Source: an uncultured Eubacteriales bacterium
GTDB lineage: Bacteria; Bacillota; Clostridia; Peptostreptococcales; Anaerovoracaceae
Assembly (NCBI GenBank): GCA_900542565.1
Contig: UQOC01000014.1
Coordinates: 1 to 47,013, forward strand
DNA length: 47,013 bases
Direction of reading: 5' to 3'
A program made the translations under genes and the position numbers. Below the pieces are notes generated by a model. It saw nothing but the letters and a program-made list of their open reading frames with translations, was not told where the DNA came from and ran no database searches. Below, one piece after another: positions 40,774-47,013 of this stretch. Position 1 is the stretch's first letter, and each line of letters opens with the position of its first letter.

Positions 40774-42656
40774 GTATTTTCCTCCTTCGGGATATTATTT
40801 AGCACATATTCTGCCTGGAAACCGTGCTCCCTCTGAAATTCGGCAGCCGTGCTGTCCCTGCTGCATCTGATGATAAGATGCTTATCATCCTTGAAAGCTG
40901 TATCTGCTATGGCTGTCACGGAATCCGGTATATAAATGATCCTCAGATTCTCACAGCGGGCAAAAGCAGACGCCCCGATCTCGCAGACTCCATATGGTAT
41001 CCTTACTTCTTTTATATATGTATTTTCGCAAAAAGCCTCTCTGCCGATGGTCGTCACTCCCGCCGGTATTTCGGTTATCTCGTCTTTGCCTGTATAGTTT
41101 TCAAGGTAATCGCCGTCTATTATGTATCCGGCCTTCGCCCGGGCTTTGAGCCATGGAGTTCCGTCGAAGCAGTTTTTTCTGTGCCATTCCGTCTGGTCAT
41201 CTATTTCGAGATCGCAGAACGAACCGCAGTGATAAAAGGCTCTTTCTCCAACCTTTTCCAGTTTATGGAAAGTGGGGGTGTTGTTTTCTGCGGTGTATAG
41301 TCCTTTCAGCTCAGGACATTCTGCAAAGGACCTTCTGCCGATCTCCTTTATATTCTGCGATACTATGACTTCTCTCAGGCTTTCCAGACCGCTGAACAGA
41401 TAGTCGGGAACGACCTTTATTTTGCTGCCCATGGAGACTCTTTCCAGAGAAGAACATCCCTTGAAAGCATCTATGCCTATGGTCCTGACTGAGTCTGGCA
41501 GAACTATCCTCCTCAGCCTTGGGCAGTCTATAAATGCTTCCTGCCCGATAGATGTGACAGCTCCCGGAATGATCACTTCTTCCAAAGCTCTGCAATGGGC
41601 AAACAGTCTTTTGGGTATGCTCTTGATCCCTTCGGGAAGGGTGATCGAGACCAGGTTGGTACATCCTATGAATGCTTCGTTTTTAATGGATTTTACGGTC
41701 TGCGGTATCGTTATTTTTTTGAGGTTGCGACACCAGCCAAAGGCCTGCTTCTGTATTTCTTCTATCCCCTCGGGGAGCACTATGGAATTGATCCTGTCTG
41801 TGTTCTGAAAAGCAGGGCCTACCACTTTCCCCAGTCCTTTGGGGACCACCACATCCTTTATCGTTCTGTCATATTTTTTTATGACCCCGTTTTCTACTGT
41901 AAAATTTTTGCGAGTTGTACTTGTGCCGAACAGCCTTGCGGCCATTACTGCTTTTTCTTTGTCTAATTCCGCCTTCTTTATGGCTGAGCTGACGCTTGAC
42001 TGCGCTATTCTCATCTCATTGGAAATTTCTTTCTTCCATGAGGATCCATATCTGCTCCGCCACCTGCTGCTGATGCCCATTTCAATCGCCTCTCCGTAAA
42101 AATAGTTGTCCATCAGCGCCAGGTATTGTTTTATGGCCTTTTCTTTTTCGGCTTTTTCCTCGAGATCCTTATATTCTATCTTGCATTGTAAGTCTGCTTT
42201 TTTGCCGAAATATATATCCAGCGCACATGCGCAATCCGGGGAGTCATACACTCTGACATCCTTGTATTTTGCTATCTTCAGTTCTGCCGATTCATCACCG
42301 CATAGCTCAGGATCAAAGCTGATGGCGTAGCATGGGGTCAGGCATATAATATTTTTCCTCGCCTTGATCATTTTCGTATATGGCTGAGAAAAGAAGCCTT
42401 CCATATGCTCGGTTACTCCGGCAGGGCCGTCTGCGTTGCTTGCATTGCTTGTGCCGTCTGCATTGTTCGCTTTGTCCACTTTGTACGCGCCGGGGACCAT
42501 TGCATCGATGAATTGGGTGTAGCCATATCTGATATTGGAATCTTTTAAAAAGAGTTCATTGAGTTCAGATCTGAAAGCAGCTTTTTCTGCTTTCTCTCCT
42601 TTGCTTCTGAGCTTGATATATTTCTGCATCTGGTCATTTATCATCTTTTCTTCCAT
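40749..42656 (-). CDS. BspA-like leucine-rich repeat protein, first gene of the BREX operon
   Basis: A 635-residue protein with no signal peptide. The first 260 residues are a helical, charged N-terminal region (KYIKLRSKGEKAEKAAFRSEL.. and SRYGSSWKKEISNEMRIAQSSVSSAIKKAELDKEKAVMAARLF). From about 265 there are some ten LRR_5/BspA-type repeats of about 23 residues (AFxxCxxLxxIxIPxxVxxI), e.g. GIEEIQKQAFGWCRNLKKITIP and SVRTIGIDAFKGCSSLERVSM. I chose ATG 42656 (AAAGG ten bases upstream). Its last 25 bp overlap the brxL start, which implies coupling. BspA-type repeats usually bind proteins at the surface; without a signal peptide this one should act in the cytosol, perhaps sensing or binding a phage product. 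Confidence 0.75.
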   Translation of the reverse strand: MEEKMINDQMQKYIKLRSKGEKAEKAAFRSELNELFLKDSNIRYGYTQFIDAMVPGAYKVDKANNADGTSNASNADGPAGVTEHMEGFFSQPYTKMIKARKNIICLTPCYAISFDPELCGDESAELKIAKYKDVRVYDSPDCACALDIYFGKKADLQCKIEYKDLEEKAEKEKAIKQYLALMDNYFYGEAIEMGISSRWRSRYGSSWKKEISNEMRIAQSSVSSAIKKAELDKEKAVMAARLFGTSTTRKNFTVENGVIKKYDRTIKDVVVPKGLGKVVGPAFQNTDRINSIVLPEGIEEIQKQAFGWCRNLKKITIPQTVKSIKNEAFIGCTNLVSITLPEGIKSIPKRLFAHCRALEEVIIPGAVTSIGQEAFIDCPRLRRIVLPDSVRTIGIDAFKGCSSLERVSMGSKIKVVPDYLFSGLESLREVIVSQNIKEIGRRSFAECPELKGLYTAENNTPTFHKLEKVGERAFYHCGSFCDLEIDDQTEWHRKNCFDGTPWLKARAKAGYIIDGDYLENYTGKDEITEIPAGVTTIGREAFCENTYIKEVRIPYGVCEIGASAFARCENLRIIYIPDSVTAIADTAFKDDKHLIIRCSRDSTAAEFQREHGFQAEYVLNNIPKEENTWTNWTEK

Positions 42657-42772
42657 TGAAGAGCATCCTTTCACTATCTGGGTCATTTGACTTTGTATAT
42701 AGGGACGATGGACAGGGCAAGGCATACGGCGATGACCGAAGACGATGGCGTCTCCGTAGATTTGCGCCTCAT

Positions 42773-42804
42773 GAGTATATATCTACTCATATATTACTAC
42801 TCAT
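42773..42804. promoter_or_regulatory. Operator-like repeats between the XRE gene and the BREX operon
   Basis: The divergent gap holds GAGTA (42773-42777) facing TACTCAT (42784-42790), followed by a second TACTCAT in direct repeat (42798-42804; 14-bp period). Arms GAGTA-N6-TACTC make a palindrome of the size bound by small XRE dimers. It lies about 95 bp from the XRE start and about 120 bp from the LRR start. The TA-rich core could contain -10 boxes for both directions, though I cannot fix them. Confidence 0.45.
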
Positions 42805-42900
42805 ATGATTTTTTTACAACAGAAATTATTATTAAAGAGGCTTTCCTGTACCAACGGAAAATGCAGTTTATTCTTAATAGTTCAAGTGGGAGGTAGCCTT

Positions 42901-43125
42901 ATGAAAGATATAGAATATGGACATATAGAACTACGGTTAAAAGAAATAATGGAAGCACAGAATCTAAGTATAAATAAGCTGGCCAGCCGTGCAGAAATGC
43001 AGCGCACGCAGCTAAAGAAATATATGAATAATAATGTCCAGCGGGTGGACCTGGCCATCCTCTCCAGGCTCTGTTACTGTCTGGAGTGCGACCTGAGCGA
43101 TCTGCTGGTGTATGTGAAGGCGTGA
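42901..43125 (+). CDS. Small XRE/Cro-type helix-turn-helix regulator
   Basis: A 74-residue protein made almost entirely of a helix-turn-helix fold: LRLKEIMEAQNLSINKLASRAEMQRTQLKKYMNN followed by VDLAILSRLCYCLECDLSDLLVYV. It is typical of YozG-like XRE proteins. GGGAGGTAGCCTT precedes the ATG at 42901; an in-frame start at 42805 lacks such a site. It is divergent from the BREX operon with operator-like repeats between, so it is a good candidate for the repressor of both. An AT-rich leader separates it from the repeats. Confidence 0.82.
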   Translation: MKDIEYGHIELRLKEIMEAQNLSINKLASRAEMQRTQLKKYMNNNVQRVDLAILSRLCYCLECDLSDLLVYVKA

Positions 43126-43208
43126 TCGCTGGGATTCCGGTATTCTCGGCGGGGATCCTGACCCTCTCAGCTGGGATTCTATCACTCTCAGCGAGGATGC
43201 TAGCCCCC
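43126..43208. repeat. Imperfect 21-bp tandem repeat
   Basis: Four units start right after the XRE stop (43126, 43146, 43167, 43188), of the form TC-RGC-KGGGATTC-N-CTC; the first is 20 bp and the rest 21 bp. Identity between units is about 60-70%. The array opens a 0.6-kb stretch without a gene. Confidence 0.6.
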
Positions 43209-43215
43209 CTGGTCA

Positions 43216-43496
43216 GCAAAATTCCCACTTTTGGCCGTTTTCTATCGTGCCTGAGAGAATCTTGATCACTGAAATTCCCTCCTTTTGCTGCGATATAGCT
43301 CTCCGGAGAAAATCACCCGCCCTGGAGTCTCTCTATATGCGCCGGAAAGCTCTTTCAAGGGAATTTTCCACGAGAAAAACTGTCGGTATCGCACAAAATT
43401 CTCTCCGGAGCCGGTCATCTGCCGGAATAGAGGGAAAAATGCTGTCTGAAATTCTCTTGACCGACCGCGGTTCCGGCAAAAAGTGGGATTTTTTGC
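43216..43496. repeat. 280-bp element with long imperfect inverted arms
   Basis: GCAAAATTCCCACTTTTGGC (from 43216) is matched by its inverse CGGCAAAAAGTGGGATTTTT (43474-43493). Further inwards GAGAAT, TTCCCTC and GCTCTCCGGAGA are also met in mirrored order on the right arm, so about 95 bp pair imperfectly. No transposase ORF and no convincing gene is present; the MITE-like shape suggests a non-autonomous element. The remaining bases to 43714 are GC-rich and hold the promoter and leader of the next gene. Confidence 0.5.
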
Positions 43497-43714
43497 GATC
43501 TTGCCAGAGCTCGCAGGCAATTTTGGTGATCACTCCGGAGCTCGCGGCCGCGCCCGGGCGGAGATCGTGCCGAAGACCACGGCCACCCGCCGCCTACTGT
43601 GCGCGCCTCACCGACCCGCAACCTGCTGCGCGCCCCCACCGGCTCCGCCCCTTGACTTTTTGCGGATTCCCACTATACTTTTGTACATGGATAGAATTAT
43701 TGAAAGGATATATC

Positions 43715-45043
43715 ATGGCAAAATCGACTATTAAACCCAATCACATGAGTATCAACTGGCACGACTATACAGGCCATACGGAGGATGAACCGATCACCCA
43801 GGCGAGCCTCACAGTCAAAGGCTCTCTGATCGGCCGGGTGGGGCTGATGCTGCTTTCCTGCGGCACAGGCGCCTGGCGGGTGCGGAGTTCCATGAACTCC
43901 ATGGCGGAGTATCTGGGCGTTACCTGCACTTCTGGCATAGGCCTAACCACCATAGACTACACCTGTTTTGAGGGGCACGAGACTTATACCAACTCCCTTT
44001 CCCTCAAGAATACCGGCGTGAACACGCATAAGCTGGACCGTCTGGAAAGGTTTGTGAGAGAATTTCCTCAAAAGGGAATAAATATGTCCGGCGAGCAGAT
44101 CCACTGCCTTTTAGACGGCATTGAACAGCAAAAGGGACTTTATTCACCGCTAAAGCTGGGGCTTGCGGCGGGCTTTGCCTGCGGTGCCTTTACCTTTCTC
44201 CTGGGCGGCGGCCCTGTGGAAATGGTCTGCGCCCTTATCGGGGCCGGCTGCGGAAATTATCTGCGGAGCAGGCTGCTCAGAAAGCAATATACACTTTTCA
44301 TGTGCGTGATCCTTTCCGTGGCGCTGGCCTGCCTGACTTATGTCATTTCTCTGAGGCTGGCGGAAACGCTGTTTTCTCTGGTATCAGGCCATGAGGCCGG
44401 ATATATATGCGCCATGCTGTTTATCATTCCGGGATTTCCGTTTATAACCAGCGGCATTGATATGGCCAAGCTGGATATGCGTTCGGGGATAGAGCGTCTT
44501 GTTTATGCGGTCATGATCATAGTTATAGCGACCATAACCGGGTGGGTCATGTCCATGCTCCTTGGGCTCCAGCCCAAAGAATTTCTCGACTTTTCGGTGG
44601 GTCCGGTCCTTTTGCCGGTGCTCAGGCTGGCGGCCAGTTTTGTGGGTGTTTTTGGCTTTTCTCTTATGTTCAACAGCCCGGTCAAAATAGCTGCTTCTGC
44701 TGCGGTGATCGGAGCCATTGCCAATACATTCAGGCTCGAACTGGTCGATCTGGCCGGGTGCCATACGGCTGTGGCCGCTTTCTTTGGGTCGCTGATTGCA
44801 GGCCTGCTGGCATCACTGCTGATGAAATGGCTGGGCTATCCGAGGATCTCGGTGACCGTTCCGTCCATTGTGATCATGGTGCCGGGGCTTTACTTATACC
44901 GGGGCGTTTACAACCTGGGGATAATGTCCCTTGATGCTTCGGCCAACTGGCTCGTTTCGGCCCTGCTCATCATCCTGATGCTGCCGCTGGGATTGATATG
45001 CGCAAGGATAATCACCGACAAATCTTTCCGCCACTGCGGCTGA
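43715..45043 (+). CDS. Threonine/serine exporter family membrane protein
   Basis: A 442-residue protein with the ThrE layout: a cytosolic N-terminal domain (about 1-130, with VGLMLLSCGTGAWRVRSSMNSMA, FVREFPQKGI) and then about ten hydrophobic segments in two clusters (from AAGFACGAFTFLLGGG onwards, and LPVLRLAASFVGVFGFSLMF, PSIVIMVPGLYLYRGVYNLG). It corresponds to the ThrE (PF06738) and ThrE_2 (PF12821) parts fused. It should lie in the membrane and export Thr/Ser or similar small molecules. I chose ATG 43715 (GAAAGGA seven bases upstream) over the ORF's much earlier in-frame start at 43247. It is probably a host gene outside the defence set. Confidence 0.86.
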   Translation: MAKSTIKPNHMSINWHDYTGHTEDEPITQASLTVKGSLIGRVGLMLLSCGTGAWRVRSSMNSMAEYLGVTCTSGIGLTTIDYTCFEGHETYTNSLSLKNTGVNTHKLDRLERFVREFPQKGINMSGEQIHCLLDGIEQQKGLYSPLKLGLAAGFACGAFTFLLGGGPVEMVCALIGAGCGNYLRSRLLRKQYTLFMCVILSVALACLTYVISLRLAETLFSLVSGHEAGYICAMLFIIPGFPFITSGIDMAKLDMRSGIERLVYAVMIIVIATITGWVMSMLLGLQPKEFLDFSVGPVLLPVLRLAASFVGVFGFSLMFNSPVKIAASAAVIGAIANTFRLELVDLAGCHTAVAAFFGSLIAGLLASLLMKWLGYPRISVTVPSIVIMVPGLYLYRGVYNLGIMSLDASANWLVSALLIILMLPLGLICARIITDKSFRHCG

Positions 45044-45328
45044 CCTGAAAAGCCGTCTGATCTTGGCGCAAAAAATACTAACGGAGGAGCTATGCTCCTC
45101 CGAATTTAATTTCACTATTTCGTTTACTCCCGCCTCATAAAGTTCCATGAGGGCGAGCATCGTGTCTGCCTGCGGATAGCCGACGCCTGTTTCGTACTTG
45201 TAAATGGCTTGTACGGAGCCGAGACAGAGATACTCTCTGACCTGCTCGACGGTCAGGTGCTTTTTTTCCCGCAGACGGCGCAGGTTCATGCCAATGATCT
45301 TGGGGTCATATTCAGGTCTTTGTTTCAT
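44894..45328 (-). CDS. XRE helix-turn-helix regulator, converging on the exporter gene
   Basis: A 144-residue ORF. The first 70 residues are a clear XRE HTH (IGMNLRRLREKKHLTVEQVREYLCLGSVQAIYKYETGVGYPQADTMLALMELYEAGVNEIV). The rest (about 75-144) is basic, unlike any HTH family, and its codons run antisense to the last 150 bp of the exporter gene and through the hairpin at 45082. The true protein may be short, or the tail may have come from a lost stop. AGGAGGCAACA precedes the ATG. Confidence 0.7.
   Translation of the reverse strand: MKQRPEYDPKIIGMNLRRLREKKHLTVEQVREYLCLGSVQAIYKYETGVGYPQADTMLALMELYEAGVNEIVKLNSEEHSSSVSIFCAKIRRLFRSAAVAERFVGDYPCAYQSQRQHQDDEQGRNEPVGRSIKGHYPQVVNAPV
45082..45102 (+). 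terminator. Possible terminator of the exporter gene
   Basis: CGGAGGAGC and GCTCCTCCG form a perfect 9-bp stem with a TAT loop, 39 bp after the exporter stop, followed by AATTTAATTT. The T-run is broken, so it is moderate as a terminator. It lies within the convergent HTH ORF (its codons about 76-82). Confidence 0.5.
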
Positions 45329-45901
45329 TGTTGCCTCCTGTTCATCAGAATATTATAGGATATCACAACTTAGTTTGATTGGCAAGTTTTTTCGCAAAAT
45401 TTTTGCAAATTGTTTTTCAATTTATTCCAATGGCAAAAGCCGCTCTGGCTTCCACCCACTTTTTTCTTTTCTGAAGAAATTAAAAGAGCCTTGTAACCGA
45501 ACTTCAGGCTCCTTTCCGCCCCCGGCTGACCGGCTGTGGCCGATGCTCACGAAGCCCGGTACACGCCGCAGGCCGCACGCCTGCGGACACATGCTGCCAT
45601 GAGCGGAAAAGTTTTCTGCGAGACTGGTTTTATTGAATCCTCCCATACTACGCAACACTAAACCTTAGAAAACAAAATATAACAGAATAATCAGCAACCA
45701 TAACTATGAACTCTTTCTTCTTATCATATCACGATAGAAAATTATGTTGGTTGTCTCGCACGGAAAATATTTGATCATATGGTTAAATATGCGGCCCACG
45801 GCCCGGCAGCCTTCAAAGGCATATCGGGCTCAGGACCATATCAGCCGTGAAGTCCCCGCCGGGGCCCACGGTCATATCTGGTGCCATTGTCTGTTCAGGC
45901 C
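45329..45901. other. Intergenic stretch without a supported gene
   Basis: The HTH promoter should be at the left end (AT-rich, 45345-45425). A GC-rich hairpin CCGCAGGC/GCCTGCGG with a 5-base loop is at 45566-45586. From about 45790 to 45900 the DNA is rich in GGCCC and CCGGG without repeats I could match elsewhere. Small ORFs on both strands lack ribosome binding sites. Confidence 0.5.
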
Positions 45902-46417
45902 TTAAATGTCCACATCGAACTCAAAGGTCTGATTGTGCTTGTCGAGGGCCATCTGCATTTTGCCCAGTTCTTCATCAACCCGCTCGTAGTCCTGCTTGAC
46001 TACTTCCAGGTCGTAATTGATATAACGGTATTCAGGCGCCGCCTTGCGGGCAGAATAAACGCCTGCATTTATCCTCACCTTAGGCGACTGCTTGCGCAGG
46101 CTGTCCAGAAAGCTTTTCCTCCGGTTGAGCTGAGCCATCCTGATCAGGATCTGGTCGACGGTCATAACTTCATCGCCTACCTGTATCTGGCTGGTAAGAT
46201 TGGCATTGTTGATGGCGTGTTTTATTTTGACGATCTTGCGGTCGATCTGGTCTATGGTGTCCGCTACCTGGGAATAATCGTATTCCGGTATAACAGGTTC
46301 TTCGTCGAGGGCGGCCACATAAGTGCATCCTTCTGCTTCTTTGCTCCGCCAGAACTCTTTATCCTCGTTGAGTTTTCTGAGAACTTTATTTGCGTATGCT
46401 GATGTCATCCTGACCAT
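45902..46417 (-). CDS. Coiled-coil protein, possibly DIP1984/septicolysin-like
   Basis: A 171-residue, mainly helical protein. It opens TSAYANKVLRKLNEDKEFWRSKE and has DQIDRKIVKIKHAINNAN, QILIRMAQLNRRKSFLDSLRKQ and YDLEVVKQDYERVDEELGKMQMALDKHNQ, consistent with an antiparallel coiled-coil protein such as the DIP1984/septicolysin-type family (uncertain, by eye). I chose ATG 46417 (TGGAGG seven bases upstream, start of the helix) over 46465. No signal peptide. Its relation to the defence genes is unclear. Confidence 0.6.
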   Translation of the reverse strand: MVRMTSAYANKVLRKLNEDKEFWRSKEAEGCTYVAALDEEPVIPEYDYSQVADTIDQIDRKIVKIKHAINNANLTSQIQVGDEVMTVDQILIRMAQLNRRKSFLDSLRKQSPKVRINAGVYSARKAAPEYRYINYDLEVVKQDYERVDEELGKMQMALDKHNQTFEFDVDI

Positions 46418-46605
46418 CGTGTTTCCTCCATTCTTTCGTTGATGAAAACAGGATACCACTATCATCGGGCTTTGTCATTGACGGCAGAGTTAAATGGGAC
46501 GGGCCCTGCGGCTGAGCAGGATAAGCAATGGGCCGAGGGCGTGCATGGGGCCAGCGAGGGTTCACGAGACTAGAAAGGGTTCGCAGGGTGCAGTAGTCAA
46601 AAGGA

Positions 46606-46676
46606 GTTGGGACGGCCGGCAAGGGAGTATTGCGAGGGCAAGCAAGGGGTGCGTTGGGACGCCGGCAAGGGAGTAT
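46606..46676. repeat. 24-bp direct repeat in a purine-rich spacer
   Basis: GTTGGGACGGCCGGCAAGGG with GAGTAT (46606-46630) recurs as GTTGGGACGCCGGCAAGGG with GAGTAT (46653-46676), 47 bp apart and one base shorter. The stretch 46465-46680 is rich in GGG and AAGGG on the plus strand and codes for nothing I can support. Confidence 0.6.
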
Positions 46677-46689
46677 ACACCCGATCCTT

Positions 46690-47013
46690 ATATTTTTTTC
46701 GATCCAGGGGGGCTGACTACACCTAAAAATAGATTTTTTATTTATTGAGGGGGTCTCCGTCCCCCTATTTTCTTTTGATCCAGGCTTTTAGGGGGGAGTA
46801 AAGAAAGGGGGTAAAGTTCTTTTTCGGGCAGTTTTTTGCCGTTTTGATAAGTTTAATTGTCAAAACGAGTTTCTTAGAGTCATCTCCCCTCCCCCTAAAT
46901 GACAGTTCATTATCGGTTTCGGTGTAGTCAGTCCCCCTGAATGTACATTTTGTCTCTATTTTGGTGTAATGTGACTCCAGCGGATCATTGTTGATGAAGA
47001 CGCAGCCGCCATC
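46690..47013. repeat. Dispersed intergenic repeat, copy 3, cut by the window end
   Basis: Co-linear with copy 2: GACTACACCT..AGATTTTTT, GGGGG..CCCCC, GGGGGGAGTAAAGAAAGGGG, central TTTTGATAAGTTTAATTGTC, then CCCCCTAAATGACAGTTCAT ending GGTGTAGT and a second unit beginning CAGTCCCCCTGAATG, ending GGTGTAAT. Same orientation as copy 2. Its right edge may lie beyond 47013. Confidence 0.65.

Noticed and set aside
22508..42656. Prophage or integrative element as carrier
   Set aside because: No integrase, capsid, terminase, relaxase or tRNA-derived attachment site was seen in the window, so mobility by such an element is not supported here.
43126..43208. CRISPR array
   Set aside because: The 21-bp units are contiguous without spacers, poorly conserved, and no cas gene is present.
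43247..43714. N-terminal extension of the exporter by 156 codons
   Set aside because: The extension reads through the inverted-arm element and GC-rich spacer, while ATG 43715 has a ribosome binding site and the family's normal start.

Overview
The window looks like a chromosomal defence-rich accessory region of a Bacillota (Clostridia-type) anaerobe. This rests on strong AGGAGG-type ribosome binding sites, a Lsa-type ABC-F protein behind a short-leader attenuator, a PolC-like (Gram-positive polymerase) fragment, WYL and XRE regulators, a DUF6273 protein and BspA-like leucine-rich repeats. I cannot name a genus. Base composition is mostly near half G+C, with clearly AT-rich patches (about 9.96-11.25, 12.15-12.9, 28.26-29.46 and 37.2-38.7 kb) that suggest separate acquisitions. 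I found no rRNA, tRNA, CRISPR array, transposase or integrase.

Layout. 0-0.4 kb: part of a dispersed intergenic repeat with 30-bp tandem units. 0.4-4.8 kb (minus): a fibronectin-III/transglutaminase-like lipoprotein, a Lsa-like ABC-F ATPase behind a promoter, 8-residue leader peptide and attenuator, a WYL regulator, and a 33-residue ORF. 4.8-5.7 kb: non-coding, with a second copy of the repeat. 5.7-11.3 kb: an orphan PolC-like fragment (minus), then plus-strand genes for a DUF2779 nuclease, an AlbA/Schlafen-type ATP-binding regulator and a possible endonuclease. 11.4-12.9 kb: a metallophosphatase and an AT-rich unknown. 13.1-18.3 kb: a tightly overlapping six-gene minus-strand operon (two related unknown proteins, a third more loosely similar one, an orphan tail of that family, a soluble FtsH-like AAA-M41 protease, and a SLOG protein). 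18.5-20.3 kb: a second WYL regulator and a NADAR protein. 20.3-21.2 kb: a palindrome-rich non-coding stretch. 21.2-22.4 kb: a DUF2130 protein.

22.5-42.7 kb holds an expanded type 1 BREX operon on the minus strand. In transcription order it is LRR protein, brxL, TerB-like protein, unknown, zinc-ribbon protein, brxA, brxB, brxC, pglX (5' part), a HEPN-domain gene, pglX (3' part), pglZ, unknown, and a BRCT-DUF6273 protein. All six canonical type 1 genes are present, but pglX is split. Its first 838 codons and last 313 codons are separate ORFs, each intact, with a 190-residue protein carrying an R-X4-H HEPN motif coded between them. The AT-rich stretch covers both the target-recognition part of PglX and the HEPN gene, as if they arrived together. 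By analogy with the HEPN-type anticodon nuclease PrrC, which sits in a type I restriction locus, I propose that this is a BREX locus with a built-in guard RNase. That is the most interesting candidate here.

42.9-46.4 kb: a small divergent XRE regulator next to operator-like repeats that may control the BREX operon, a 0.6-kb repeat region, a threonine/serine-exporter-type membrane protein, a convergent XRE regulator and a coiled-coil protein. The window ends inside a third copy of the dispersed repeat, so the island is bracketed by related repeats.
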